A stretch of 64,000 nucleotides of DNA, from assembly GCA_947095535.1 (NCBI GenBank), contig OX352774.1:2728001-2792000 (forward strand), given 5' to 3'. Shown here in pieces: positions 49,021-62,384 of the stretch. The notes under the pieces were generated by a model, which saw nothing but the letters and a program-made list of their open reading frames with translations, was not told where the DNA came from and searched no databases. Source of the DNA: Poecilobothrus nobilitatus. Its lineage: Eukaryota; Arthropoda; Insecta; Diptera; Dolichopodidae. How positions within the stretch are numbered: the stretch's first letter is position 1; every line of letters begins with the position of its first letter. The translations under genes were made by a program, and so were the position numbers.

Positions 49021-49139
49021 AAAGCCCTTTTGAGGGCTACCAAATACTTATTAGTTAGAGTAAATTAAAAAAATTATAAATATTGGTTTCGGATAATTCT
49101 GGTTATTTATCACACAACCTCAAATTTCGAGTTCAACCT
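49021..49139 (+). repeat. Helitron tail unit 1 (decayed)
   Basis: Begins with a stem-loop and ends with CAACCTCAAATTTCGAGTTC, a degraded form of the terminal hairpin in unit 2 (49170-49295). Between them are loosely related AT-rich segments. The tail thus looks duplicated, with only the second unit keeping a CTAG end. Confidence 0.65.
49022..49042 (+). promoter_or_regulatory. Histone 3'-end-like stem-loop 1
   Basis: AGCCCT (49023-49028), loop TTTG, AGGGCT (49033-49038), with AA before and ACCA after. A 6-bp stem, 4-base T-rich loop and ACCA flank are the layout of the animal histone mRNA 3' stem-loop (GGYYCT TTYN AGRRCC ACCA). The closing pair is A-T rather than G-C and the last loop base is G. 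Confidence 0.6.
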
Positions 49140-49170
49140 ACAAATAAACAAAAAAACAACAGTAATACAA

Positions 49171-49191
49171 AAGTCCTTTTGAGGACTACCA
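49171..49191 (+). promoter_or_regulatory. Histone 3'-end-like stem-loop 2
   Basis: AGTCCT (49172-49177), loop TTTG, AGGACT (49182-49187), then ACCA. Compared with stem-loop 1 the third base pair is T-A instead of C-G: a compensatory change that keeps pairing, with loop and ACCA flank unchanged. Confidence 0.6.
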
Positions 49192-49262
49192 TAATAATGA
49201 TTGAGTAAATTTAAAAAATCCCGAATATTTGTTATTGCGTGAATTGCAATTACTTATTAAAA

Positions 49263-49295
49263 CACCTCGAATTTCGAGGTGCGGGCGAATACTAG
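49263..49295 (+). terminator. Helitron 3' terminal hairpin and CTAG end
   Basis: Arms CACCTCGAA (49263-49271) and TTCGAGGTG (49273-49281) around one base (in practice a slightly larger loop), then CGGGCGAATA and CTAG (49292-49295). In Helitrons this hairpin acts as the transposition terminator; the next base is T, as expected of the AT target. Confidence 0.9.
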
Positions 49296-52200
49296 TAATA
49301 TTAAAACTATAAATTTACTTAGCCTTTACTCCTATTATACCCCTAACGACCCTTTTTTAGTAGTTGATTCCACCTTCCAAATCATAATATCAAAAATAAT
49401 GAAGGGATCTAAAAGCTAAAATTTTGTTTTTTTGAAAAAAAAATATAGAAAAAATTTCTTTTTTTTTTTTTAATATTATGTCACGTACTCTTAATGGTCT
49501 AATCGTATTTTATATCTAAATGACTTAATTAGTTCTTTGGATATTTCGCTCTTATTCCATTTTTTTTTATCTTGTTATTGTTGTTATTTAGTTTTTCCTT
49601 TTTAATATTTGGTTGTGAATAGAAAAATAAAAAAAAATGAAAATAAAAAAAATAGCAAATAAAAATAACAGCGCCACTATACCCATTCATTATAAGAGCT
49701 TTTCAATATTTATTTGTTTCTATATTTAATAAAATACATACACTTATATACCATTAGACCATAGAAATTAATTGTGAATTAAAACGTTTGTATCTCTGTT
49801 TGTGTATGTGTGTATGTTTTGAACAGTATAAATGAAAATATCATCAACAAAAAGAAAATATGATACATTTTTAGGGTACAAAAATATTTTAAAGTCGTAC
49901 GAACGAACATACGCTGGTCGCTGTTCACAACGCATTTTATTTTATTTTTTGTACATACATATTTGTTTTTTGTTTTTTTTTTTTTTACCAAATTTATAAA
50001 ACACAAAATTCTAATGGATGAAAACCTAAAATAAAAAACAAAAAAAAAAATTAAAGTGAGAAAAATAATAGAAAATTTCACTAATTGTTATTGCATTGAC
50101 CGGCATGCCACAATAAAACAGGACATGACGCGACAATTTTCAATTTTTACTTGGACATTTCATATTAAACCAAAAAAAAAAAGAAGGAAAAAAAAACGAA
50201 AAATTAAACCATGTTCTCTTACATATTCCCCCAATTTTTTTTTTATTTTTATTTAAAATAATTTGGTTTTCGATTCTTTCTATAATATTTTTTTCATTTA
50301 CGCTCAATAAAAATGTTACTATTGTTCATAACGTGCCAAATATCACATGATTAGTAAAGTTGTAAGGGAATGATGTTTAGTTTTTACTTTAATCCTTGGT
50401 ATATTTAATTTTTTTTTTCTTTTTTTGTTTTTTTTTTTTTACATTGAATGAATGAAATTAAAATAATAAATTAACTAACTCACCATAATGTACTGTATTC
50501 ACCACACTCTACATACATGTATATATGTACATATATACAAAATACCACACATTAGTTAGTGAATGGTAAAACATGTTTATCCAAAATAGTGATGTGATGA
50601 AGCAGTTATTGTATAATTATTATATTTTGGAATATTATAAATACTTATATATATATATATATCTAACATATATATATATATGTATTCATATTATATACAT
50701 TCATATATATTAGATATTACATAGTAGGGTTAAAAAAAAGCTTCATTGTAGTTACAACAATAGAATTGTGGTCGTCAATTTGTTGTACGATAATTAAAAA
50801 TGAACGAGACTTCAAATGGTTGTGAATACTTAATGTAAAATATGTGATGACTATGTTAGAACAGATATTTATGTTGGTCAATAACTGTATGGTTTTCAGG
50901 ATATTATAAATTATTTCAACAAAACAAAAAAAAAAAAAAAGAACAATAATTTAGAAAATAAAAATTTGTGTAAAGAATTACAATATTCTTTTTTCGTTAC
51001 AGCAATATCTGTAAGTGCTTTCTAGAAAATATAATTATTACTATAAAAACGAAATGATGTTAAGGTTATTTTTAAGTAAAAATTATTTTCAGACTTTCTA
51101 TTACCATCATAAGCATTAAATTATTTCTTTGAAATTAAGTACTTATGTCCAGACTTCTAGTGCAAAACAAAACAAAAAAACAAAAAGTAATAGAAAGAAA
51201 ATTAATGGGTAGCAATTTAGAACAGACCGGACCACCACTAAAAATTTATTAAATGAAAGGTGAAAAGGTTAAATAAATAGTGATGTAATATTAAATAAGT
51301 ATGTAATTTCTAAAATAATTTTGCTATCATAAGTAAATGCTTAAGTGAATTTAATATTTTTAGGGACAGGAAAACAAAACAAAAAAAGAATATATAAAAA
51401 TTATGTAAACAGAAATCCCTTGTACACCTGGTCTGCCCATTCTTGATTCCAGAAAGGTTTCAAAACAATCAAATTTTTGAGGAATTTTTTCTTTTTGTTT
51501 GTCATCGATTTTAATGTCCTTCGAGTAAAGTAAAATAAAAAATTACACGTCTGATAAGGGCGTTTTTGTTTTTTTTAATTAAAACAATTTTATATTTATA
51601 GTTGTATTATTAATTTTATTTAATTTTATATGTTTTAATTTTTCTTTTTTTTTTTTTTGGTTAAATTGCACAACCCTATCTTAATAATGGATAATGCCAT
51701 CCCCTCAACCTAATTTCCTTTCTTTATTATGAACAAAATATTGTTCGTGTTAAAATAATTTAGTAAAGTAAATTATGTTTTCACCATTTCACATAATTTA
51801 ATTGTAGATTGTAGTAAGTATAGTAGAGCAAAAATAAAAAAAAATAAAATTGTCATCATTTCTAATGAAATTGAAAATTTTCGTAAATAACCATTTTTAC
51901 TTTGAGCAATTTTTAATTGAAAGAATTCAGATTTTGAATTATCTAAATAATACAAAAACCGAGGAAAATTTTAATATTTTTTTCAATATAATTTCCACAT
52001 AAAAATAAAAAATTAAATTAAGCCCATAAAATTTTAAATTAATATTTAATTTATTTTCAATTTTTTTTTTCAACACTTTAACAACATAAATTTTCATTCA
52101 ACGCGCAATTTATTCAACCAAAAAGTAAAGTATGGATAAATTCTGAACTAACTATAAGAAATTTCATCATAACCCCATCATCATTCATGGTACTGACTAC

Positions 52201-55200
52201 TTAGATTGCAAGTTTTATTTTTCTTTTAAATTTCATAGTGTTTAGTAAATAAAACTTTAAAAACAAAAGAGATAGTTAGATAGAAAAAGAGAAAGAAAAG
52301 AAAAAAAAAATATGAAAACTTAATGTTTATTGAAATTTAAAATACCGTTACTGAACTGAAACGGTTTACAATGTACTTTAAATAGCGAATCATCATTTTT
52401 CAGTATTTACTTAAATATCTTTAAATTTTAGGCTCTCTCTGATTAGAAACAGGACATCGTTATGATATATTCTTTCTTTTTACTTTACTTTTAATAAAAT
52501 TTAATTATTTTAAAATTTGCGACTTTTTTGCATTTCATAGAGTTTTAGGAAAGATGAAAAATCAATTTTCTTGATCTTGTCATAAATAAAATTACACAGA
52601 ATTTTTTTTTCACGTTATTGGCCGATTTAACATACACTGTGTGAATTATTTTTTTAATAATTTTCAATTAGACGGAAAAAAGTCAACCAAAAAAAAAAAT
52701 AAAATGAAAAGAGATAAAAAAAAGTTCATAATTTTTATAAAAAATTTTTTTTTATAGTTTTTTTTTTTTTAGTGTCTTTTGATTTCGTTTCACAGATCAG
52801 CTCAAAGAAAATATTCTTTTTCCTCATCATCATTATGAAGAAATTTATTTAAATTGTATTTTTCAATAGAGTTTAGAATCATTAGGCCGTGAAAAATGCC
52901 ATTGAATTGAAATTTAAAATAGAACACGAGTCAGTTTTTTATTTTTATATTTTTTTTTTCTTGTGGTTTTAAGGTTTATTAACTTTTTATTTATAGATTG
53001 AAATTAAATAAGAACAAAAATTAGATGGGAAGAAAAATTTAAATGACAGAAATTAAAATGAAGGTTTAATATATTATGAAAATATTTTGCATATAAAAAG
53101 CATTGAATAACCAAAAAAATTTAATATTTATTTTAATTACTTAATTATTAAATTTCTAATAAAATTATACTTGATCATACTTTACATCTATTTTAAATAC
53201 AATTGCCTTGCCTATACTTAATACCAAAATTTATATATTAAATTCATAATTAAAATTCTTGCTAATTAATTATTTAATTAAAAACAATGAAATACAACTA
53301 TAGTGTGTAGTGTATAGTGTATAGTACAAGTTTATAGTACAACTATAGTGTCTCAACTCTTGTGTTTAACACTTTATTTAAGAGTAAAATCAGCGAGGTG
53401 TTATAGAAGTGCGAAAATTAATTATATTCAACATTAAATGGCAAAACATTGGTACAAAATAATTAATTTTTTTTTTTTTTTGTACAAATTCGCTAAAAAA
53501 CCCTTTAAATATACAAAAAAAAAAAAAAATCGACCCTCTTCAATTTAAAATTTAAATCTACGAATATGCATTTAGGTAATCTCTTGCGTTTTTTTTCTTT
53601 GTACATAATATTTTTTGCATTTGATTGAAATATTATGCATGAATTCAATATCCAATTCTATACATTTCAGATACTTATGTATCTCTGTTGTTTAATGATT
53701 CGTATATTTCAGTTTACTTATATTTTTCTGAATGTTCGTACAAAAGTACCCGTAATATTTTTTCAATAACGATTACTTAAAATGTTCGTGAATGCACGTA
53801 ATTTAAAAATTGTTGTAATTCCGATTAAAAGTTTTGCATAAACGCATTCGTACATGTAAATACATGCAACCAAAAATTCTTTTTATTAAAGGGCTAAAAA
53901 AAAATTAAAAACTTTAAAAAAGATTTTCAACACCACCCGAATTTATAATACGCTGTTCTAAATTTGATTTTTTAAGTAAGGTAAATTGGTAAAAAGAAAA
54001 ACTGAACCATTATTTTAGCACATTTTAATAGTAATGAAAAAAAAAAAACGATTGTACCTATCTTATCTTATTTAGAATCATGAATCAAATTTTACATAAA
54101 ATGTATTTGTTTGCATGTCTGTATGTTTGCGTCTGCATATTAATCTGCAATATCTTTTAATAATATTTTTTTTTTTGTTTTATTAAATTATTATAAATAG
54201 CTTCACCCTATCATATAAATTTTTGTCGCGATTCTGTTATTCATTGAACAAAACTAAAATGAATGAATTAATAAACAATGCCAAACACGTCAACATAATT
54301 CAAAAATGTTCAAACTGTCAATAGCACACCATATTTTAATATATTGCCATTATTTTAAAAATATATATACCTATACAATATATATATATATATATATGTA
54401 TACATATTATAATATAAACTATAGATTTTTTATATTTTTATATTTTTATATATATTTATATTTTTTATGTGTAGATATGTAAATATACATATACATAAAT
54501 ATGTATACACATATTTTCCACCCCTTTTTTTCCTTATAAACAAGCGCCTCGTTATATTGTAAACAAATTATTGACAAACAGAACATCAGCATAGACCGGA
54601 CCAGCTAGAACTTAATTGTGTGCATTTTATCATTAAGTTCAAATCGAGTTCGTTTCGAATTTCACAATAGAAAATGACAATTTAAAATCACCTAAAAATT
54701 CTTCCTAAACTTGTAAAATCCAAACAATATAATGATAATTTGATTGGTGTTTTAATTGCTACAATATTGTAATGTGTTACGAACAAAAAAAAAAAAGAGA
54801 TAGATAAAAATCAAATTTAAGTAAAAGAGACAAAAAAACAAAAACAAAAAAAAATAAATGAATGACTTGAATTGATTTGTAGTGCAGTTTAGTTAAATGC
54901 AATATGCAAAATGTCACGTTCGTGTCATATTCATATGCTTTTTTTTTTTTTTTGTTTATGAATTGTGCGTATTAATTTAATTTGTTTTTTTTTTTTTTTG
55001 ATTTTGAGGAAAAGGGAACACGGATTATATTTTTTTACCTTTTGATTTTGTATTTGTATTCTATCAGGATACAAATCGGTTTGGAATTCAGTTTTAAAGA
55101 CACTATGTACAATAAATTATTTTTTAAATTAAAATTTTATTCATTCCATTCATTCAGGAATCAGGATGTGGTTGGTTTGGTTTTTAACATATTTAAAATA

Positions 55201-55870
55201 AATATATATGTTTGTATATATCTTACATATTTAGATATTTATATATACATACATATATATATATATAGTTTTATATTTCATTTCCCTCTTTCTTTCTATT
55301 AATTTAATTTGTCTCTCTTTTTTTAATGAATGTTATGTTTAGATGACGATAATAAAAAGAATGTTGGGTTTGAATTATTTTTTATTGGAGATATTATTGT
55401 TGTTGTTTTAGTTGTTTTGTTACTTTACCTAGCAATAGATTAAAGGCAAAAACAGTAAAAAAATTTTAATTCTAAAACAAATTTTTGACGCTATTATAAA
55501 AAAAAAAGGGTGATATTGAAAATATTGTTCCAGTTACCATAAGGACATTAAAAAAAGTATAAAAGTAAATATTGAAAAAAAAAGAAAAACAAAAAGGTGA
55601 AATAAAATAAAATAAAAAAAGTAGTCTTTCATGATCAACATCAGCAAACTTTTTATTAAAGTTAAAACAAAACCGAAAAGGGGTAAAAAAAAAATAATTT
55701 TCAAAAAAAAATATGTATCTAAATGTCCTTGGAACAGGGAGAATATGAAAATTAAGTTTTCCCTTTTATTTTACCGTTATTCTTTCAGCCGTGTTTTGTA
55801 ATTAAAAGTATGCATATATATTCTGATCGAAATCAAAGTGAACATCTGGAATGAATATAACAAATTTACT

Positions 55871-55900
55871 TATATAACTATATATATATATAGTTATATA
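55871..55900. repeat. Perfect 30-bp TA-rich palindrome
   Basis: TATATAACTATATATATATA followed by TAGTTATATA reads the same on both strands. Probably a microsatellite-derived cruciform-prone site. Confidence 0.9.
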
Positions 55901-56079
55901 TTTATTTATGCTTTAATAAATAATAAAAACCAATGACTTAGCATAAAATCAAAATTAAAATATTTCAATACTTATACACCAGGTATTTTTCAATTGCTTA
56001 TCAATATTGAAACACAAAACAATTATTAGTTATATAGTTAGTTATTTTATTTTGTTTTTGATATTTAAAAGTTTTAAAT

Positions 56080-56229
56080 TAAATTACAAGATACACAGAA
56101 CATGAGGACATTACAGGAAAAAAGTCGACAGATGTACTAATAAAGGACGGATCAGAGCTTGAGGTTAGCGTTGGAAATATCCTATCTATGTTCATATATA
56201 TGTATACAAATCGTCAGATTCAATATTAA
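56080..56229 (+). other. Short protein-like open stretch of unknown origin
   Basis: About 45 codons reading ITRYTEHEDITGKKSTDVLI then KDGSELEVSVGNILSMF before a stop at 56227-56229. The composition is unlike the A/T-run translations elsewhere and the DNA is locally GC-richer up to about 56350. No start, domain or family recognised; perhaps a decayed element or exon. Confidence 0.2.
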
Positions 56230-59200
56230 ATAAACTTTCCTTGGGTTGGCCAGAAGGTAGCTATGGCTAGCAGTATGCAACTTGCAATACAACCTTGTAT
56301 CCGGATCTGGGTTTAAAAATATCCAAATGCATAGTTTCACTCCCTAGACTGCAAATAAGATAATTAGTTGGTTTAATTATACGGGCTTAATTAATTGTAA
56401 TTGGTTTAATTATAGCGTCTTTTGATTATTCTCACCTACTTTTGTAAAAAATAGACAAAATAAGTAATAAATGATAATGAAAATTATATAATTTATATCA
56501 CATCCTTAAATTCAAGTGCATATTCTTGATTTGTTCGAAATTGAAAGAACCCATCAACTTTTCTATCTGATTTCTTATTTAATTTCTCTTCATTATATTT
56601 TTTAGACTCCTATCCTATAAAGATACATTTAATGAAATTGGTTTTATTCGATGTTTTATGTATACATATGTGGTATCAATATATGAAGTTAAACATTTGT
56701 TTAAGTATCAAACTTTATTATAATTATCTTTGATTTCTGTCAGATTTGAGCTTTCGCAATGATAGAACAATGAACCTATAAGTATAGTTATACTTATTTA
56801 AATTATTGTAATTGATTGAGCAAAAAAAAATATAATATATAATTTATTATTAGGTATAATAAAATTTGTAATCAATAGGTAAAAGAAATGAGTACAACAA
56901 TACAATACAAATGAGTAGGCAATGTTATAAATAGTATCGATAAGTTTTAAAGTAAATTTTCGTTACTTCAAAATCAATTTAAAAGGTAATTTTTAATTGA
57001 ATTTTTCTTTGTTTGTCATGTTGCCAACACTAGCAATTCCTTCTACCAAACTTTTTTCAATTAATGGTTTTTTTTTTTTCTTTTAAAGAAATATTTACTT
57101 TGTATCAAAATAAAAATACATAAGTAAAAAAATATATACATGCTTACTTATATACTTTAATATTAAATAAATTATTGCGTAAACAAAAGCTTGTCAAACT
57201 AAATTTATAGTCAACCTTAACACTTTTTAAATTTAATAGAAAATTTAAAACGAAAATTATGAAAAATAATAACAAAAAATATCTTAAATGTAAATAACAA
57301 TATAAGTCCATTTATAAAATGTTAACAGTATTTCCTCTCATTCCATTTATTATTGTGAAAATTTTAATAATATTTTATCTATCTTCTTCTTTTTAAATTT
57401 CGTTATAAAATAAACCTATAGAACTTGAAAAAGAATTTAAAAGCAAGGCTAATCATAAATGAAGGTTACTTTTGTCTCTAATAAAAAATATAAAATTTTC
57501 TATTTAAGTATCCTTAGTATACTTATTTATAGCTATTAAAATTAAGATGTACTTATTATTTTTATAATAATATGATTGGAAAATTATTTGAAAATTTTAA
57601 ACACAAATAAAAAAACAATTGAAGAACCTCTTTAAACCCTTCACTTTTTTTACTCCTACATTCTGTGTAATGATGATCTCAAGTTTTTGAAAGTAAGTAT
57701 AATTATAAAAAGAAAAAAAAACTTTGTTGTTCAACTCTCAAAGGACATTAGAATTCAGGAATAAAATTATATAAAACAAATATATAGTTAAATTTTACAT
57801 TATATATGTATGTGTATAGATATGAACATTTACAATAACTATAATAAAAACTCAATTTACATAAACGATTAAAAAAATAAGAAAAAAAATAAATAAATAA
57901 ATAATATTATAAATTTTTAATTTCAAGGACAATATGAATTATTTTTATCCTTTTTTCTTGTTTTATTGCATGATGGTGAGTATTTCTTTTAACTTTGTTT
58001 TAAAATTATAATTGAATTTAAATCAATTGCTGAATGAGGTGTAGGGAAGGACTACCTCGAATAACAATGATCACAAATGTTGTATTAGAAAATTGAAATT
58101 TTAGTTCAATGATAAAAGAATATTAATCAGCATGTATAACGAAATGTTTGTTGAAGGCGCACATTTTCCAAAAAAACAATAAAAATAATTTTAAGAATTG
58201 TGTTTACTATTACACCAAAAATCTTAATTCTTAAATTGTTAATGTAAAGACAAAAGTCCGAAAATTTAGAGGCATTTTCTTCAATTTTAAGGAAACCCTT
58301 TATAATCAAAAAAAAAAAGTTTTTAAAAATATAATTCTGAGGTACCTTGTACTAATTCTCAGAGAACTTCCTCCTCCTTTTAGTTTACCACTAAAAGCAT
58401 TTCGGAAATATGAAAACAACAATTCTATTTTCATATAACGAAAAATTTCAATTCAGGCGAACGGATTGACGAACAGAGTGAAATTATAATAAGCAAATTT
58501 TTCAAAAATATTTTGAAAGGAAAGAGTTACAAGGAGAGAAAAGAAAGATACTTAGATACTTCAAACTAAAAAGAATGTACAAAAAATAAAAAAAAATATA
58601 AGTATCACAGAAAATTTTAATTTTCATAATTAATATTGATTTTTGTTTTTGTTGCTGTTACATGGACTTTATAAAGGTTTGACTACCACTGAAAATAAAG
58701 AGACCAACATTTTTTTTCTTATTTTTATTTAACCTTTGTAATGCGTTTTAGATACAAAATATATAAATTTATAATTGAAAATTAAATTGAAAACTTCAAA
58801 ATGGCTTAAAAAGGCGGTTACAGATTTAAAGAAAGTTTGAGTATATTTTGTTTAAATAAAACCACCTTTTATCTGTTTAGCATAGTCCCATCTAAAAAGC
58901 CTATATTTAATAGTTTTAATTTATTATTATAAGTTGACGAATACCATCATAGAACTAAAGTTACATACATATGTATTTCTATTTGGTAAATTAAGTATAG
59001 ATAACTAGAAAATGTTAGGTAAAGATGAAGCTTTTGGTTACGTTTTATTTTATTTTACATTTTATTGATCACTAAATTTAGCTGGTATTTTTTATTCTTA
59101 ATTACAGAATAAGGGTTAATTAATTTATAGAAAAAATCTTATTCTTGTTGGTAACTTTTCAACATACTTATTTTATTTTTATAAAAAAATGGTGGGAGGA

Positions 59201-59732
59201 TTTTATTTTATTTTTCTTTCCTTTATTAAATTATATCCTTCAAAAGAAATTAAATTTTATTTTATTTTTAAGTTTAAGTACTTGAATACATAAATAAAAA
59301 AAAAAAAAAAAAAACAGAATATTTCATAATTGACATTTAAGTTTAAAATTCTAAATGTCTATTGAAATTTTTTCCTTAAATAATTAATTAATAATTAATA
59401 ACAACCTACTTACTTTAATTTTGTATATCCTTATTTAGATTTCTCTCAAACCATAAACAAATTTTCAGGTATTATAAAGATAAATTTTAGTATTTTAGTA
59501 TTTTTAAAAATATTCGTATAGTTATGTATATATATAAAAGGTTTTAGTTATTTATTACCTTGGAATTTAATTTTGCAAAATTTTCACCTCATAAACATGA
59601 TCCTTTAACATCTTTTGTTTTTAGCACATTTACAAAGAAAAATTGAAAAAATGTGCCAATTAGTTTCATTCTATCCGTTCGTATATATTTACAAAACTTC
59701 TACATTGTTAGAGCACTGCCTTTAAGTAAATT

Positions 59733-60255
59733 TTAACCATGGATATTATAGGTCTCATAAAAAAATTAGAACAACTTTATCATGTAGCCCCATTCATTGC
59801 GGAACTATAGCACCTTAAACTTTAAAAAAGCCCTATTTTTATATGTCTGTATTTCAAAATCTGCATAACATTATTTTCAATTTAAAAACTCCATTCGACA
59901 GAACTTTTCTTTATCTTTACAAATCAATATCAAAATTATACAATTATACAATACAAATCAATTTAAATTTAGTATTGCGATGTGAATGTGTTATGACCGT
60001 TATGTTTAAACCAAATTTTACATGATTTTTCTTCCTTCATAACTCCGGCATGCTTTTAGATAGGGACTTGACATTTTGAGATAAGAAAGTAGTTTTAGAA
60101 TTATACTATAAGTTTCCTTAGAAATGTTTTTTGTACCACCCACGTTTAAAAGCTATTACGGCTCAAAAATTGAAAATTTGCTATTTTTAAACATTGGTAA
60201 CTTAGGCACCTGTACACATTTTTTCAAAATAAAAGGTAAAAATTATAACTTCGAC
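59733..60255 (+). mobile_element. DINE-1-like element, copy 4 (internal blocks only)
   Basis: Shares with copy 3 three blocks: TGTAGCCCCA...GC (here 59785, there 34031), AAAAAAGCCCTATTTT...ACAATTTAAAAAC (here about 59822-59890), and AACTTAGGCACCTGTACACA (here about 60199-60220). Their order differs: A-C-B here, A-B-C in copy 3, as if the interior is a tandem cycle cut at different points. Both family termini are missing or unrecognisable, so limits are approximate. Confidence 0.55.
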
Positions 60256-62384
60256 TTTATAATTTTACATATCTTAATAGTTTTCCTTAATTATGTAAAG
60301 TTACTTTGAAATTAATGAAAGTGTGTCTTTATGTTTAACATTTTTTCTTATTATGTACTTAAGTATATAAATTCTAAGAAATTTTTTTAAATTTTGGTGC
60401 AAGTCACAATTCTAAACAGTTTGAATTGTCTTTTGGAAAATGTACGCCTTAAAACCCGTTAGTTTACATTTTGCCTTGTTCTTTTTAATTTCGAATGTTG
60501 AAACTAATCTTTTAAACTGAATAAATAAAATACATATGTTTGTAAGGCTATAAGTTTTCTTTAGTTAGTGTGATTTACAAATTCTTTTGTAGAAAATATA
60601 TATATACATAATACATACATATATAAATTTATGAACTTATGTGTGTTTCACATAGATGGGATTTAAAAAAAAATCTTATAATTAATATTTCGCTAGTACT
60701 TATTATTGTGATACCGCCCAAAAGCATGTTTTACTAAATAAGTACAAATATATTCAAATGCACATCAGTAAAAACAAAAAAAAAAAAAAAAAAAAAAATG
60801 AAAAAGAAAAAGAAAGAAAAGGTGCCAAAAACAGAATAATGCATGTGGTTATCATAAATTTATTGCACAACTATACTTATGTATTCATTATTATATTAAA
60901 CAACTATAAAAGTGTTATTTTAAAATGGTATACTTATTATACTTTATTTATTTTTAACGGTAGTTTTCGCGCTCTTATTATAATAAAATTAGAGAAAAAT
61001 AGAAGATAAAAGAAAAAATAAAAATTAAATTTAAATATAAGTCGTTAACTAGACCAAAAACTATAAAAACAAAAATTTTTTTTAGCATTTTTATGAATTT
61101 TTATTTAATTTTTTTTTTTTTTTTTTTTGCCAACTTAAATTTTTATATTTCGGTTTGTGGCAAGTAGATTTGCTTTTTGGTAGTCGGTAATCATAAAGTG
61201 CCTCAAAACCAAAAACCGACACAAAAACAAAACTATAAAATGTAAAATACAAAGAACAAAAGTTGAGAAAAAGAATAAAAATGAATGTAGAAAGAAGTAA
61301 AATAAAAGTTGTGAAAATATTTGTGGAGTCTCTACTGGGTTCTTTCACAAAGGAACCATTCTTTTCTTTTTCTGTTGTTTCTTTTTTTTTTTTTGTTTTT
61401 TTTTGTTAAGATGACTACAAAATTTTCAGTGCAAAGTTAAAACGAAAATAAAAAAAAAAATATATGGATTGTGCAAAAATAAAATTAAATAAAAATGTTA
61501 AAAAAAAAAAAAACTAGTAAGTAAACCAACTAACCAGCTTTGTTAGCAATAAACATCTTTTTATATGCTAATAGTTTTTTTTTTACTGAAAATTTTTTTT
61601 TTTTAGTAAGTATTTAAGATATTTGCATTATAATTAAATTTAATTCTTGCATAAAAAAGAAAAAAAAAAAATATTTAAAATTCACTAAAATTAATTTTTA
61701 AAGAATTAAATTCAATTTAAATTTAAATAATTAACAGTTTGTTGCTAAAATGTTTTTTTTTTTTTGTTAACTGTATTTGTTAATAACAAATGGAGTTAAT
61801 GAGTAGAGTTATAATGTTGTATCGGTTTACAATTTCCGCTCTTTTATCAAATTGGTAAATGTATGAATATTTCGTTCATATAAGCCCATATTTTTTTCCA
61901 TTATCGAATTAAATTATTTTTGATTTAAAATAATTCATTTGATTGACGGGTGGCGATATTAACAGACGATATTAACAGAAATGCAAGAGAATAGTTAATT
62001 TCAGAAAAATATCCTAAACAATTAAAATAGATGTAAGGATATTAGAAAGACAAGGATTATTCGTAAAGGTGTGAGAATAGGTGCGAATCATCAAAAGATT
62101 ATCAAAGTATAGAAAAAACGCACGACAACGATTCTTAACTATCGATTCTTAACTAGTATGTGGAATTTTCACCCGCAAAAGCATAATATTTTTTTTTTTT
62201 TACCAAACAAGAAATTAAATGCCATTAGTACTAAATTATATTGTTTGTGCAAGGAAAAATTGAATTACGGAATTAATTAGAACAATTAGAACGAAATTAT
62301 TTATGTTCTCTTCGAACATGTATTGTATATATGTATGTATTATTAAGTATATTGTAGAAGTGCAATTATATTTATTTTTTTCCC
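60256..62384. other. AT-rich stretch without recognisable genes
   Basis: Long A/T runs (60775-60800, 61105-61128, 61375-61410) and unique AT-rich sequence. No gene seen. Confidence 0.6.

Larger units (their letters stand above)
42960..49295 (+). mobile_element. Autonomous-type Helitron
   Basis: Rolling-circle transposon encoding a RepHel protein in two overlapping frames. The 3' terminus is clear: a 9-bp-arm hairpin (49263-49281), 10 bases, then CTAG at 49292-49295 with T next, as expected for insertion between A and T. The 5' terminus is inferred: TC at 42960-42961 preceded by A and followed by TAATATATAAGAATTTAATC resembles animal Helitron starts (TC plus an AT-rich start). A second candidate is A|TCTAGAAGAA at 44189-44191. 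The proposed length, about 6.3 kb, is usual for animal autonomous Helitrons. No endonuclease or OTU domain follows the helicase, so it is a Helitron and not a Helentron. Confidence 0.8.
49170..49295 (+). repeat. Helitron tail unit 2 with functional-type terminus
   Basis: Contains stem-loop 2 at its start and the terminal hairpin with CTAG at its end. Partner of tail unit 1. Confidence 0.65.
49296..59732. other. Long AT-rich stretch without recognisable genes
   Basis: Ten kilobases of homopolymer- and TA-rich DNA. Visible items are (TA)n near 50648-50690 and 54380-54400, a TATAGTG short tandem repeat at 53299-53352, a perfect 30-bp palindrome (55871-55900), and a short protein-like open stretch at 56080-56229. 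No gene or named element recognised. Confidence 0.6.
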
